Shown: piece after piece, positions 13,017 to 28,000 of the stretch
Layout: each line of letters starts with the position of its first letter
Numbering within the stretch: the first letter of the stretch is position 1
Assembly: GCF_030936135.1 (NCBI RefSeq)
Contig: NC_082600.1
Location: 25,551,943-25,615,942, forward strand
DNA: 64,000 nt
Origin: Gavia stellata
Taxonomy: Eukaryota; Chordata; Aves; Gaviiformes; Gaviidae
Direction of reading: 5' to 3'
Position numbers and translations under genes: made by a program
The notes under the pieces: generated by a model
Told to the model about the DNA's origin: nothing
What the model saw: the letters and a program-made list of their open reading frames with translations, nothing else
Databases searched by the model: none

Positions 13017-13030
13017 ATGGCGCTCACCAG
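13017..13030 (+). CDS. SNW1: SNW1 coding exon 1
   Basis: This exon holds only the ATG and 11 more coding bases (MALT plus two bases of the Ser codon) and ends at a GTGGGT donor. The start context is AAG-ATG-G with A at -3. Confidence 0.95.
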
Positions 13031-16000
13031 GTGGGTCTGGCTGGCTCCGTCCGGCCCGGTTCGGGTGACTGCTCGCCCCGGCCTGCCTGCGGCTTCCCAG
13101 CCGCTGTGCCAGGTTCCGGCCGACGATAGAGGCCGCGCTTGGGGAGCGCGCTGCAGGGCCGCGGCCTCTTCTGGGGGTGGGCCCGCCAGCCGGTGAGGAG
13201 GGAGGGCGGTGAGGGCTGCGTTGGGTCTGGGGGAGCTGCCCCGCTCTGCTTTGTCCTGCCCTGGTGGGAGGAAGCGTTTAGCACTGTCTGTGGTTCAGAG
13301 CTCTGCCTTCCTCGCGTGTTTTCTGCGGGAAGAAGGAGCTTCTCCGCGTCGGCTGGAGCTGATAGGATCCTTGGATTTTGCTGGAGTGTGTTTACCGTGA
13401 GCGAAGGTGAGAGGTCTTTGTTACAAGCTGCTGCGTTTCTCGCAAAGCTCGGGAGCGTAGCTTCAGCGGTCTGCCCTGGAATGCCGACTTTCTCGGAGGT
13501 GGACGCTTCTTTAAAAAAAGCGTAAAAGGGCCATGTAGTCTAGGCGAGCTGGAAAATGGGGAGTCAAGAAATTGCGTTTCGATTACTTGTCTTTGGCCAG
13601 GAGGTGTCTGGGAGCTTGTTGACAGATCTTTTTGTGGGCATTTGCCTTTGGAGAAAGGAAGGGCGAGTCGTTGGGACTAAGGACATACTTTCTGCTCCGT
13701 AGTGATGGAAAGAATACACAGTGGTGTATGACGTTCGTGTTGGAGCATGGGCATTGTTACACGTTGCCATTAGACGCGAGCATAGTTGAGTGTCACTGAG
13801 TGAAATTATCGGAATTAACTTTTTATGTCTCTCTTTTTTTGGTGGCTGTCTGTGGATGTGCAGTTTTTTACCAGCTCCAACTCAGCTGTCTCAAGACCAA
13901 CTAGAACTAGAAGAAAGAGCAAGAGCTCAAAGATCTAGGCAGACTGCTCTAGTTTCATCACGACGGGAACCTCCCCCATATGGTTACCGGAAAGGATGGA
14001 TACCACGAGTGCTAGAGGTAGATATTTAAATTCACACTGTAGTAGTGTGTTTGGTAATGGGGAAAAAAAGTACATTTTCTGGAGTAGAAATAAACTCTGG
14101 GCATCTTGAGTGTAACACAGAATTGTGCAAAGCCTTACCACACACAGAATTTCCACCCAGACTGATGGGTGTATTCCTGGGTTGGGGGAAATTGTTCTAT
14201 TCACCAGATTACTTAAAATGTTTAATGGTAAACAGGATGTTATAAGGATTTTTCCCTTCAGAGATTGTTATATTGTAATATGGAAATACGTCTATGGTCG
14301 TCTCAGCTTACAATATGTGAAGGCAAGGATCCTCTGAGAAAGACATCTGTATTGTTCCTTTGTCATTATTTGTTAAATACACATTCCAGATTATAGCTGG
14401 AGTAAGTGAACGTATGTATATCAGAACAGAATGGTCATGTGTATTCTGTTCTTAATGTAATAAAAGATAGATGCTGGTGGGGGAGAAAATTGTTGGAGTT
14501 GGAAGAAAACTTAAAAATTTGTGAGATATTAGTTGTTTTAAGTCTGTTACTGGCAAAAGGGCTTTGGACAACATTGTGCATGTTTAGCTGTAATCCTTGC
14601 CAGTTTAACATAATTTCAACTGGAAATGTTGAAAGGCAGAAGGGAAAATATAGCTGTATAGCTCTGATTACAGAACTGTTTTAGTATGGTTTCTCACTGT
14701 GAGCCGCAAAACCTTGCAGATTTTGAAATGGTACTTGACGTGTCAACACCTGAGACCTGCTCTGATGAGTCAGAAGCCAGTGCTCTTGGGACAAGGAATG
14801 CTGTTGAGGTTTTGATACAGTATTTCATGTGTGATCCTGCATTATCCCCAAATGCCATCTTTTCATGAGCTAGTAACAGCCTTACTCTCATTTATGTTTG
14901 AGTCCCATTTTCATAAAGATGGATGCAACATTGTACCATGGTGATCTATTAGTGCTAGATAAGGTGACTTCAAAAAGTAGTTCCAATGTTTCTTTAAAAT
15001 AAAACATTTTTATGTATGTTCAGCATTTAATAAAGCATATGATGTTAAAAATTGTACCTTCATTATACCCAGCGTAGAGTTCCCTCCCTACACTGTTGAT
15101 TATTAAAGGTAGTATTTCAGTGCTTATTAGTTCTAAATGTTCTAAATGCAAAAGAACTTCTTCAGTCAGGTAATAAAGGTTTTCAGAGTGTTTCCAGCAT
15201 CACTGGGCCACAAAGCGATGTACATCTCAAAAAGACTGTTAAGTACTCCTTTCTGCCTCATAAACAAATGCACATTCTTCAAGAGTGATAAATGTTTCCA
15301 AAGCATAACCTTTGTCCAGTCGTCCTGGAATGCCGTCATTGGAAAAAACAAAATTTGTTCTTAATAGATCAAAAGTTAGGCAAAAAATTCTGAGGAATGA
15401 CTGACTTCTGTTCTCGCTAATAGTTTAACATTGATTATGTAACTAATTGTTGAATGTGGAACATTCAGTGGAAGACCTTAAATAACTGAAGCTGTATTTC
15501 AGTGAGCACTTTAAGATGGCGTAAGCATGTTCTTGTTTGGAAGGAAGTGTTCTGTTCATTTATTCCAGCATCAGTCCATGCTCTGTGTTGCAGTGGTGTT
15601 AACTATTTGGTCACATGGTGAACATAGAGGGAGATCAGTCTACCTAAGACACCCGTTCTTCTTTGATCTGGTTCTTTATCAGACTCCCCACAAGCAGTGC
15701 CATTGCAACAGAGGGAGGGGGAGACGCTCATGCTGCTGTAAGCAAATGCTTCTTCTGAAGCATTGCATTTGAAACTGTAGCCTGAAGTTATTTTATGAAT
15801 AGTACCAATTCTGTGTGCATCCTTGGTGTGACTGAGTCAGGATGGTCTGCTTTAAGAGGTCTTTTGGTTATCTGTTCATGAAATGCTTTTACAGCAACGT
15901 GTTGAACGAGAGACAAAGTAAACTTTAAGAACATTGGGCTATTGGGTGCTGGCCCAGTTTTCAAGGTATTCACATGTCAAAGTAAGAAAATGGGATAGCT

Positions 16001-19000
16001 TGGCATTCACACAGTTGTAAAGCTATGATCTACAGGCTTTGAGAGGAAAGCCAAGCTTTTTTAAATTCTCCATTTCATTATAGTGTGAAAAGCAACAAAT
16101 AATCAGTAGAAATTTTAATCAAAAAATTGCTGCTTTTGTAATTTCAGTATTTCAGTTACTTTGTTGCAGAAGGTAAATTTTGAAATTCTAATTAATAACT
16201 TCTCTATGAATTAAATGCTTAGTCATTTATTGTCTGTAGCATGGTAGCACCTGCACATTCTAGTCAGTGATATGGGCTCCTGCTTTGTGCAGGGAATAAC
16301 TACTGCAAGATGTCTACGCATTCAGTGTTCTTTTTATTAGTAAGTGTAATTTCTATAGTTCGTTGCTATCTTAACAGCTAAAATAGTAAAGTTACTAGAG
16401 CATTCTGGCAATGTTTCTTTTTGTTAAACTCAATCCCCTCTTTCATTCCATTTCCCACCCGTGCAAATGTTATGCCATGTTTTTGTCTTTCAGTCATTCA
16501 CTACTTTTCTTTTGTGTAGGATTTTGGAGATGGGGGTGCTTTCCCAGAAATTCATGTGGCCCAATATCCATTGGATATGGGCCGAAAGAAGAAAATGTCC
16601 AATGCTTTGGCTGTTCAGGTGGATGCAGAAGGAAAAATAAAATACGATGCAATTGCTCGACAAGGACAATCAAAGGACAAGGTAATAATTCTTCAAATAT
16701 GTAGACTGGTGTGTATGCCTGGAAAAGTTGTATGTACACATTGCATGTACTTAAACTCATTGGTCTGGCATTATGCAAATGGATTGCATCCTGTTTTCTT
16801 TAAGAACTGAAATAATGTCAGACAGACATGAGCTTTTAGACTGGGATCGCTGTGTGATCTTTTCTGTTATGTAATTAAAAGGTAAGGCGAAAAATGGTGA
16901 GAGTCTGTACACAGAACTTACTTCTTAGCTTAGCAGCTTTCATTAGAGAGCTTTCCAGTGACAGTAAGAAACTGAAAACCGGCCTGATCACAGGCAGCCT
17001 CATTTCAGTGTGTAGAACAGGGGGGGCAAAAAAACAGCAGAAAACACCGTTCAGGTTTCAGAATACTACACCTTGTGTACTACACTTTGCGTCTTACTAA
17101 TTTAACATTTGAAGCTTCTGGCTGTTTTCAATATTGTTAAGTGCTTTTTTAATTGCAGCAGAAAGTATTGCCATTGGTTATACTCCCAAAATTTTTGTGT
17201 TATGTTCATTGATGGCAAGATTTTCATTGAGTCTAATGGGAACCAGCTTCAATTTCCTGTATACAGTAGCCTTTCTAAAAACCAAGGGATGACACTTTAT
17301 ATTGAAGTCCTAACTAGTATTGAGGAGACGACTTACTTGAGTCTCCAAAGTCCACTTTGAGGAGTATCTACGTCTGCCTTTTCAAATGTAACAAAGTGGA
17401 CTACATTAAAACCTTAATTCTCTTAAGCAGGTGTTGGGGGCTGGAAAACAGCTGAGGCATGACCAAATGTTTGACCAGCTGCTTGTTATAGCAAGCATCT
17501 TCTGTAAAGAATAGGGTAACTCAAAGAAAATCTAAAAAGAGGGTTAATTACAGAGGGTGTTTTAGTTCATAGATATGAATAATTGTTTTCAAAAGAATTT
17601 GACTTCTCCTACTTTAATTTAGGATGCTTTGAAAAGCATATGGGTATGTAATATGCACCATGTGTTACTGCAAATTGGGAAGGGGAAAAACCTATCTAAA
17701 CGGAAAAACAAAAGGTGAACTTTACATCTCAAACAAAAGTGTGAGCATTCTAAGAATATCAGGGGAAAATTTTTTAACAGATTACGTTTTTTGTTGTTTT
17801 AAATTGATCCTACAGTTGCCAAAGTTGCAGAAAGTTAATGCCAGTAGGATTTTATATTTAACTAATACTTGTTCGAGTGTCAAAAAAGTGTCACATCTTG
17901 TATGTCCTCATCCTGTGCATCTTAAGTTACTGCAGTACCTTTGAAAAAAATGAGTTCAAATCAACCGGACTCTATGCTGTCATGTGGTAGAAAGTAGTCA
18001 GACTAAACAGAAGAAACAGCAATGGCAATATTTTTATTGAGGGGACTTTCATTTGGGTTCAGTCAGACTTTATGTAGTGTCTTGAATTATTTGTCAAGAG
18101 GAAGGTGCTAAATCATTAATTATGCTTACAGAATTTTGTGATATTAAATATTTGATACTTGATACTCAGCACTTGATACTAAATAGGAATTTGACTTATC
18201 CAAAAGCATAAAAAAAAATTTGCATCAGAAAAGTAGACAAGAAGCAATAATCGTGCTGATTTGGAGGAAGCTGTAGGGCAAATAAGGAGTGAAAAAAAAT
18301 TAGTATAGTTAGACCTTGATTTTTACAACTTGTCAAATACATCTTTACCTACCTGTAGGATCAGATTTAACTTTCATATAATAGAACTGTTCAGACTGGG
18401 ATCTAAGTATATTTGAAAAAGAACTAGAAATGATAGTAGCGTTTGGGCAAAAGTTACTGATCTTTCACTGTGCCTTATTTGGTTCAGAGTTAGGAAAATA
18501 CTTAGAACAGGTAAAGTTAAATTTAAGTTGTTAACATTTGTCATATTTGATTCATGAACACCTGTACCAGGCTTCATTAACTTTCCATGTGGTATCTATA
18601 AAGAAGCAGTAATATTCTTATTTCGTGGCCATACTACCAAGATGGAGGAGATAAGTGGCTTTTCCAAAACAGGACTCTCTCAACTGAGCTCTGTAGAACT
18701 GAAATTAGGGTTTCCTAAGCCTAAGCTCTGCCTTCTGGATCAGCTTGATTCTGATTCCATCCAGCTGGATGTAAATGCTGAGACTAAAGATTAAGTATTG
18801 TGATTCAAGGGGGAGTAAAACTTGGGGAAGATTAGGTATTTGAAACAATTTCATTGGAAGTAGCAGAACCACTATTGCTTGATTTGTTCTGCAGGAGAGA
18901 GAAAGTATTGGCAGAGATGTCATAGGGAGCAGTTCTTCAGTGATCTGTATTGAGTTGAATAACGTGGAATATTTTCTGTAAGAGAGCACAGTGTCAGTAG

Positions 19001-22000
19001 TATTACATACAGAAGTTTCATTAACCTGAGACCTGCAGTCATAATTCAAATATTTCTTCAATCTTAATACTTCGAGCTAAGAGAAACAGATACTTATCAG
19101 CCTGCCGGAAATGAGTTGTAGTTTCTGATCTTATTCTATGAGCTACTTGTTTGGTCTGAGCTAAGAAGGAAATTTTGCTTTTGCTACAGCTTATGGATTT
19201 TTTTGAAGTTGAATTTAGTATTCTGCCTTCTTGTAGAGGCAGCAGTTCCATCACCTGGACGCTGTATCTAGATGGCTTGTCAGCAGTTTCTACTGTTGGA
19301 GTAGTTCATCTCTCTTGCGTCTGTTCTCTTACATATTTAAAAAATAGCTGCTTCAGAGAATTTTCCTTGAAAAATGCAGACGTAAATGAGATAGTCTGAC
19401 AAGCCTCTGTTTGGGGCTGGCAGAAAGTCTGCTGAACTTGAAATGCTGGATAATGTTGATGAACCTGGATGCCTGACCTTATGGATCCGAGGATGGAGTT
19501 CTGTCTGGTTGTCCAGATGAAGGATTTCCAGCATTTGCTGTGTGGTTAGCTCTCGTGCTGCTATAGATTCTTTCAGGACTTTCTCTACTCACATGACTAA
19601 AAGCCAGGCTAAAATAATACATCAATAATTGATATATTTTGGTGAGACTGATGCCTGTATTAGGAAAATAAGGACATATAATTGCTTCCTGTGTTTTTAT
19701 TAAGACAGAAGACACAGTGAAATCAAGGAGTGGAACTATTAGGTCCATTACTTTTTTTTCTCGCAAAGATGATTTTCCTGTGCAGGAGTTGGACGACTTC
19801 TTAGTGGCCCAAGGCTGCAGCTTAGCTGTTAAAGGAGGAAAAAAAGAACTGCAAATCATACCTACACTTTTTCCTCAAGACTGTGAATTCAATTGAAACA
19901 TTCACAAGAGAGAGTAGTTCCACTGTTGAAGGAACTCCTGTCACAGTGATGGAACAGGACAAGAGAACATGAATATAACTAAAATAATCAGAAGTATTCA
20001 TTACTCATAATGTATTTACCTTTGTGGTAGAGCTTGGTTTGAGAGCTTATTGCCAATTCTTTTCTCTGGGGTGTGCCAGGCTTCCAACCAGGTAATTGTG
20101 ATGACTTCCAAAATGTTATGCACTTCATATGGAGAAACCATTCTTTTACAAGGGAGGAATTCGATCTGCAGTGCTGGATGGTAGCTTCTCAATTTACCCA
20201 TAGGACTGATGAGTACTGTACAGGGCTGCTCTGGATTTATAGAATAAAATATGTTGAGGGGAGGGATCTGTGTGTTACAAATAAAGAAATTTCTGTCAAG
20301 GTGCTTGTGTCTATCAGTTGTCTTGTGAAACTCTGAATGTGGTTGATGTCTAAATCCTACCCTAAGATACAGTATTGTACATAACTCGTTAGGTAAGATT
20401 GTTCTCTTTCTGATGGCAGTGACATGCGGATATCTAATTGCTGCCTGTTAAGGCTGCCCCAGCCAGAGAAGGAATCATCTAGCTGTACCAAAAATTGAGC
20501 ATTTTCCTTCTGCTTGGAAGGAGGTTCTGCTTTTCAGTAGCAATCAAAATGAAATGTCTGAAACACAGGCTAATACTTCCTTTTGATTTTCATAGATGAA
20601 AAATCATAGTGAATGGGCATACTACAATATCAGTCTTCTCTTTGTCTTAGATTAATGAAATCTCTCAATGTTACTGTTAAAATAAGGTAAATATCTAGAA
20701 AAACAACATAGTGCAACATCTTTATCTGCCTGTCTAATCACCTCAAAAAAGGACTCCAATTAGAACACGCAAGCCTATCAAGTTTTTGTTGGAGATAAAA
20801 ATGTTGGTATTTTCAGGCTAGTTAGGTGAATAAGGAATTGGCTGGATGGTCGCACTCAAAGGGTTGTGGTCAACGGCTCCATGTCCAAGTGGAGACCAGT
20901 GACGAGTGGTGTTCCTCAGGGGTCGATATTGGGACCCATGCTGTTTAACATCTTTGTCAGCGATATGGACAGTAGGATTGAGTGCACCCTCAGGAAGTTT
21001 CCCAACAACACCAAGCTGTGTGCTGCAGTTAACACACTGGAGGGAAGGGATGCCATCCAGAGGGCCTTTGACAGGCTTGAGAGGTGGGCCCGTGCAAATG
21101 TCATGAAGTTCAACAAGGCCAAGCGCAAGGTCCTGCACATGGGTCAGGACAATCCCAAACACCAATACAGGCTGGGCAGAGAATGGATTGAGAGCAGCCC
21201 TGAGGAGAAGGACTTGAGGGTTTTGGTAGATGAAAAATTGGACGTGAACTGGCAATGTGTGCCTGCAGCCCAGAAAGCCAGCCGTATCCTGGGCTGCATC
21301 AAAAGAAGCGTGACCAGCAGGTCGAGGGACGTGATTCTGCCCCTCTACTCCGCTCTCCTGAGACCCCACCTGGAGTACTGCGTTCAGCTCTGGGACCCCC
21401 AGCATAAGAAGGACATGGACCTGTTGGAGCGGGTCCAGAGGAGGGCCACAGAGATGATCAGAGGGCTGGAGCACCTCTCCTATGAAGACAGGCTGAGAGA
21501 GTTGGGGTTGTTCAGCCTGGAGAAGAGAATTCTCTGGTGAGACCTTGTAGCAGCCTTCCAGTACCTGAAGGGGCGGGTCAACAAGAAAGCTGGCAAGGGA
21601 CTTTTTGCCAGGGCACGTAGTGATAGGACAATGGGTAATGGTTTTAAGCTGAAAGAGGGTAGATTTAGATTAGATACAAGGCAGAAATGCTTCTCCATGA
21701 GGGTGGTGAGGCACTGGAACAGGTTGCCCAGAGAAGTTGTGGATGCCCCAACCCTGGCAGTGTTCAAGGCCAGGTTGGACAAGGCTTTGAGCAATCTGGT
21801 CTACTGGAAGGTATCCCTGCCTGTGGCAGGGGGGTTGGAACTAGACGATCTTTAAGGTGCCTTCCAACCTAAACCATTCTATGATATTATGGATTTCTTC
21901 CATGTTAATGCAGCTTGCCACTTGCATGCAATATTTTAAGGTTTAACTAGTTCATATAGTTCATTTGTACCTCAGTGTACTTTAGTTTTTAGAGCACCTC

Positions 22001-25000
22001 TTAGAATTTTTTTTTGTTTTGTTTTCTTCTTTGTCTTCTGGGATAATCTGAGGTCTTTCAGCATACTTTGTTCTTTATGCAGCAAGACACTTGGGCTTAA
22101 GAGTTAATTACCTTAGAGGAACACTGGTCTTCAGATATCCTTCATTCATCATCTGAGAAGCTAGGATATTATTGATACTAATTCAAAGGATTAAAATTTT
22201 AGAGTGAAGGGTGAGAAGCAGTGAATGGCTCTTGTGTGACAAATCAATGCTGAGGCTAAAGGTCAGTTTCATAGTTGGACATGCACTTTATAATAATAGT
22301 TGTAATGGCTTTTAACCCTTTGAACTAAGACTTTCTGGTGTTATTTTTTGGACAAATGTGAAACATTAATGCAATACAGTAATTTTTTCCCTGTAGCCAT
22401 CTAATAGTGTTCTTTCCCTATATTTAAAATTGGGGCTTAAAGCTACTGACAGCTAGCTGCATGTTGTACAAAGACTGAAGTACCCATATGAGGGAAAGTG
22501 TAAAGAGCAGATTTCTCAAGCATTTATTTTTTTCAAGAACATAGCAAACATAATGACATGGAAAAACTCTAGATGCTAAAAAAGGCTTGTAACAAATTTT
22601 TAAGTAATCCTTGAAAACAGAAGTACAAATGTGGATTTTTCTGTCTGTCTTGGGGAGCCTGGAAAAGGAAAAGAGTAGGAAAGGGAAGCACGAAACTGAT
22701 GTCTAATCCCAGCTCTGAGAGTGATTTACATAATTATGTTTAATCAGATTGCTGCTTTTCTTCAGTTATTCCACCTGTAAAATGGGGTCTAGAGTATATT
22801 CTTGTTCTATGGGAGTCATTGAAGAATATGTAATTGTAATGCGTTTAGAGTTGTATACAAGTTTTAATTAATACCTGAAGTGTAATCTAGGCCTAAAACA
22901 TCTCCTTTGAAATAGGTACATTTCCTATTTGCTAGCACTAATACAATAATAAAATATAATGTCTTTCAGGTTATTTACAGCAAATACACAGATCTTGTAC
23001 CAAAAGAGGTCATGAATGTGGACGATCCTGAACTGCAAAGACCAGACGAGGAGGCAATTAGAGAGGTATTATATGCACTGATGTGCCTAGTTATCAGAGG
23101 TATATTGTATGTCTTGCATACATGATGAGATGCATTCTGTGGTACTTTTGTCTTCAGATAACAGAGAAGACAAGAGCAGCCTTGGAGAAATCAGTCTCCC
23201 AAAAAGTTGCAGCAGCCATGCCAGTTCGAGCAGCTGACAAACTAGCTCCTGCACAGTACATTCGGTATGTAGTGCTGGTGTGTGTGTGAGATGGTGATAT
23301 ATATAAAATTGATCAAAATTAGGATATTCCCTGAATTTCTGAGAACAGAAGCTCCTCTTGAATTCTGTTCTTCTGGAAGTATTATGAAACTGGCTTATGT
23401 ATTGAATTAACCCACTAATGATAACCTAGTTTGCAGTGTGTTCAAATATGTCTTAACATGTCCTGAGTTGTGGCACATTATGGAGGGGTTATTGTTTTAG
23501 CAACAAAATGTAGATTTGTCAGGGAGCACTATGAATGATGCTGCCCTGGAAACAGAGTCGTTACTGGGAGTTTCAGTCCAAGACAAAGTATATAACAAGA
23601 TTCTTCCCTTATATAAAATAAGCAACTGAAAAGAATTGGAATTGCTAGGAGGCTGATACTCATTTATGATGATTTTCTGCTGCAAACACAGAAAAATTCC
23701 ATGGCAGGGTTAGACTTGGCCTGAGGTGAATTCTGAAAAAAAAGTATGTAAAGAGGTTCTTAATAACCAGTAAGTAGTCACCAGGGATTCACGGACATAA
23801 GTAAAGAGTATTGTGACATGCTCTGTGTACTCTATTAGTTTGTTTCTTCTACTTCAGAATCGAAGTTGAAACAGGAGAATATAGACCTGGGAAGATACAC
23901 ATTTCTGTCTGGTGTAGTTGATTCTCTGCATTCAGTCCAGTATCCTCTGTGCAGTTACCTGCTCCTGACGTTCACAGTGGAAGAGTCTTAAAGTGGTGTG
24001 GATAAAATGAAAACGCAGCTAGAGCAGTGAACTGAGTGAAAATGGAGGTGGGAAAGGAATATCTAGCTAGTGTGCAGAGAACTGAGCACTTTGGTTCTTT
24101 TATTCAGGTACACACCATCCCAGCAAGGCGTTGCCTTCAACTCTGGAGCAAAACAGAGAGTTATACGGATGGTGGAAATGCAGAAGGACCCTATGGAGCC
24201 TCCAAGATTTAAGTAACTATTCAAAACTTCTTCAAATAGAAGATTCCTTAGTGTGTTTCCATATACAACATGCTGATTGTATTTATCTTTTTAATTGTTC
24301 AGAATTAACAAGAAGATTCCACGTGGACCACCTTCTCCTCCAGCACCTGTAATGCACTCTCCTAGTAGAAAGGTATGAAATGGCATAGCTGTTCTCAGTT
24401 TTGAATTCTGGATGGGTTCACAAATTCTACTTTCTTCAGTTCATTTCTGTGCACCTTCTCTTTATTGTTCTTTTGATGTGCAACCTTTTTGGGTTTTATT
24501 GGGCTGTTCTGAAAGTAGCTCTCTTCCTGTGTACCTTGTCAGAGGTTGCGTAGACTTCTCATGTATTTTATGCAGGGCTGCATTGCTGGAGTTGTCCATG
24601 GCATGGATGAGTTGACTGAGACTTTAGCCTTGGTGTACTGATGCTGCTTTTAGACAATAGTGTTAAGCTAATCCTTAATAACACAAGTTAGTGTTCCTTC
24701 TGAGAGATGAGTGTGGTGGTTCATCAGTTTACTACAACTTGAACTACCATTAAATATGCAAATCTTAACAAGCTGGCTGTGAGTTCCGATCTGTGTGATG
24801 AAAGTTTAAGAGGGTGGCTGAAAAGCCGTCACTTTTTTCAGTGTTGACAAAGGTACAGTGCAGAAATGAACATCTTATTGCTGCTAAGAAGGATTGAGTT
24901 CTTTGTAGCAGTGTCCTGAACTTTGTACTCTTATTTATTTCAATGGTTTCATAGCTGCCTTTGAGAAAGAAAACAGTATTTCCTTTTGCCATAAATCTAA

Positions 25001-28000
25001 AGATGACTTTGCTTCCTCTCTTAAATCAGATGACTGTGAAAGAGCAGCAAGAGTGGAAAATTCCTCCATGCATTTCAAACTGGAAAAATGCAAAGGTAAT
25101 TGAATTGTCATAAATTCACCTTTCTAATGTTGCACCCTGCTGGGAGACTTCTATGAATCATTTAAGCTTGAATAATACTGGTTTTAAACCACTAGAGTTA
25201 GGTAAACTGGCTGCTTCCAGCATTGAGAACACACAATTGTACAGCTCAGGTTTTTTCTCTCTTTGGCATATCTGGGTTGTCAAATTGACAGGAGTATGGA
25301 ACTGAGAGAGAGTATATTACTTTATGGCAATGATTATGCATTTTGAGAGGGGAAAAAATGGCATTAGTTAAAATCCCCTTAATAGTGCAGTATGTGGAGT
25401 CTGAAACCAAAGTCTCTGAAGCCCACAAAGTAAAGCCATCTAAACTGAAAAAAGGAAGGGTAATTCATAGAGAACCAAGCATGTTTCTTTTTTAATACTG
25501 CAGTCTGAATTTCTGGAAAGCTCTCTGTGTTGCATTCTTTCACTAATTAATTTTCCTCACTGGTTAGCTTAGCTGTTTTTATTTCTTTTTTGAGTAGATA
25601 TGTCCTGTCCCTCTGATTTTTATCAGCTGGTAAGTTTATGTTTGGAGAGAAGGGAGGATTTATAATTTGCTGCAGTAACTGGCCTAATCATTCTCAAACT
25701 TACCAAGCTGTTGTGAGGCAGCCTCTTCAGATGGAGGAAGGAAAAGCTGCATGTTTGCATGTTGTTTTTTTTCTACCCAAACACAGCTGTGTAACTGGGA
25801 CTGACACTAATTATTAGATCAAATTTAGGTTACAGATGCTAAAACCAAAGTAAAAATTTTGTTGAGCTCTCTAAAAAAATCTTAAAATATCATCTATAAA
25901 TACTTTTAGGTTTCAGCTTTTGAAGGCAAAATTGGCATTTAATGTGTCTTGCTTTTGCTGGCAGCCTTCCCCCTTTCTCATTTTGAATCATCTAACCTCT
26001 TAACAGGTATAAAAACAGTTTAGAGGAAAAAAATTTTTAAGCACAAATGGTAAAACAGCTTAGAGACTGGGAAAGCTATTATCTGTAGTTCTTAACACAA
26101 AGCGAAGAGTGGACCTCATCAATCAAAAACTGTCATTCTTACTAAGATGTAACTTGAAGGCAAATTGTGATTTGGATTTGGGGGGACTGTGGAATTGGAG
26201 CAAAGCTTAGTATTACCTGGTATGAATTTGAAGTATGTATAAAGGAGGTCCATTGAGGTGTATTAATGATGGGCTGTGAGTTTTGTGTGTGTTTTTGTTT
26301 TCTTACACAATAATTGTAATAACGTTTGTTATTACAAATAATGTCAGTTTCTGTGATTAACTGCCTCTCTGTTTCCACTATAGGGTTACACCATTCCATT
26401 AGACAAGCGTCTGGCTGCAGATGGTAGAGGACTGCAGACTGTTCATATTAATGAAAACTTTGCCAAGCTTGCTGAGGCTCTCTATATAGCTGACAGAAAG
26501 GTCAGGGGGTTGCTTGAACTGTCTTGTTCCATGTGGTTTTACCTTCTTTGTATGTTTATTTCCTGGGGAAAATCAACTGTGGATAGGCTATAGCTTTTTG
26601 ATTTGTCCTGCTTCTTGGCTAACATAAGATACAAGGTCTTACCGCCAATATCTTTTGAATCAGTGGCTCCGTGTGGGTCATGGGTCGTTTCTCAGTTCTA
26701 ACTGCTGTGGTTGGCTGGCTTTGAACTTCATCTTTGTGGCTTGATTCCTGCCCTGTTTACTGGGTAACTCCATGACAGAAGATCTGCTTGCATCCCAGGT
26801 GATAGCTTTGTCATTTTAACTATGTCTTATGTCTGCAGGCTCGTGAGGCAGTAGAGATGCGTGCGCAGGTGGAGAGGAAGATGGCTCAGAAAGAAAAGGA
26901 GAAACATGAGGAAAAGCTCCGAGAAATGGCTCAGAAAGCCAGGGAGAGAAGAGCAGGGATCAAAACCCATGTTGAAAAAGGTACAGTTCTTTGTTATTAA
27001 GATACTATGGGGCTTTTTTAGCACTCTCTGAAGTGTGGGTTTGGAGAAATAACCTGAGAACTTAAATAACAACTGTAATTTCTAAGCATGGCATCTGTTA
27101 TTCATGTCAACCAAATTTACTGGCTGATAAGTAAATTCACTGGCTGGTTTGATGGGATCTGGATTTGAACCTCACAGCAGCATGTCAGTGTATACAGATT
27201 TAGGATATTGTTGAGAATTTCAGAGTTAATGGACCAGTGCAAATAATGGCATTCAGGGACTGTTCTAAACTATTTTTTTTAGGAAAGGTTTGTTGTAGGT
27301 GAAGTGCAACTTTGTTTACGAGTACTAAACTATCTTTGCATTTACCATCTTTGAAAACTTAATGTTGTGTCTCTTGCACTGTTACAACTGATCTTGCAGA
27401 ACTGCAGTTCTGTTGGCCACTAGGCCCAAAACCTGCTAACCGAACTAAATCGTAACTATTGTGATAAGTCTTACGTTTTGATTGAAATGACACTTCAAAG
27501 GTCAAGATGCTGAACTTAGAGATCATAACTGCTCTGTAAAAGGTGGAGGATATGGTCATATAATGCCAAGTCCTGCAGCTGGGATGTACTAACCTCTTCC
27601 CAACAGGCTGGGGACTGTCTGGCTGGAGAGCCACTTTGTTGAAAAGGACCTGAGAGTCCTAGTGGACAATATGCTAAACGTAAGCCAGCAGTGTGCCCTG
27701 GCAGCAGTAATGCTAAGGGCATACTAAGCTGCAGCTGCAGGAGTGTAACCAGTAGGTCAAGGGAAGGAATCATTTCCTTTTACTGGTGACGTGTTAGACT
27801 GCATCTGGAATACTGTGTGCAGTTACGGGCCCCCGGGTACAAGACAGACATTGATAAACTGGAGTGAGTTCAGTGGAGGGCCATCAAAATGGTCAAGGGG
27901 CTGGAGTATCTGCCTAGTCAGGAGATGCTGAGAGAATGAAGCTGCTTCTGCCAGGAGAAGATGTGGCTTTGGAGGGACCTAATGAGAGCTTTCCTGTATC

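Noticed and set aside
12507-13196. 229-codon plus-strand frame across the SNW1 promoter
   Set aside because: It is an open frame produced by CpG-rich composition. It overlaps the SNW1 promoter and first exon in another frame and has no domain.
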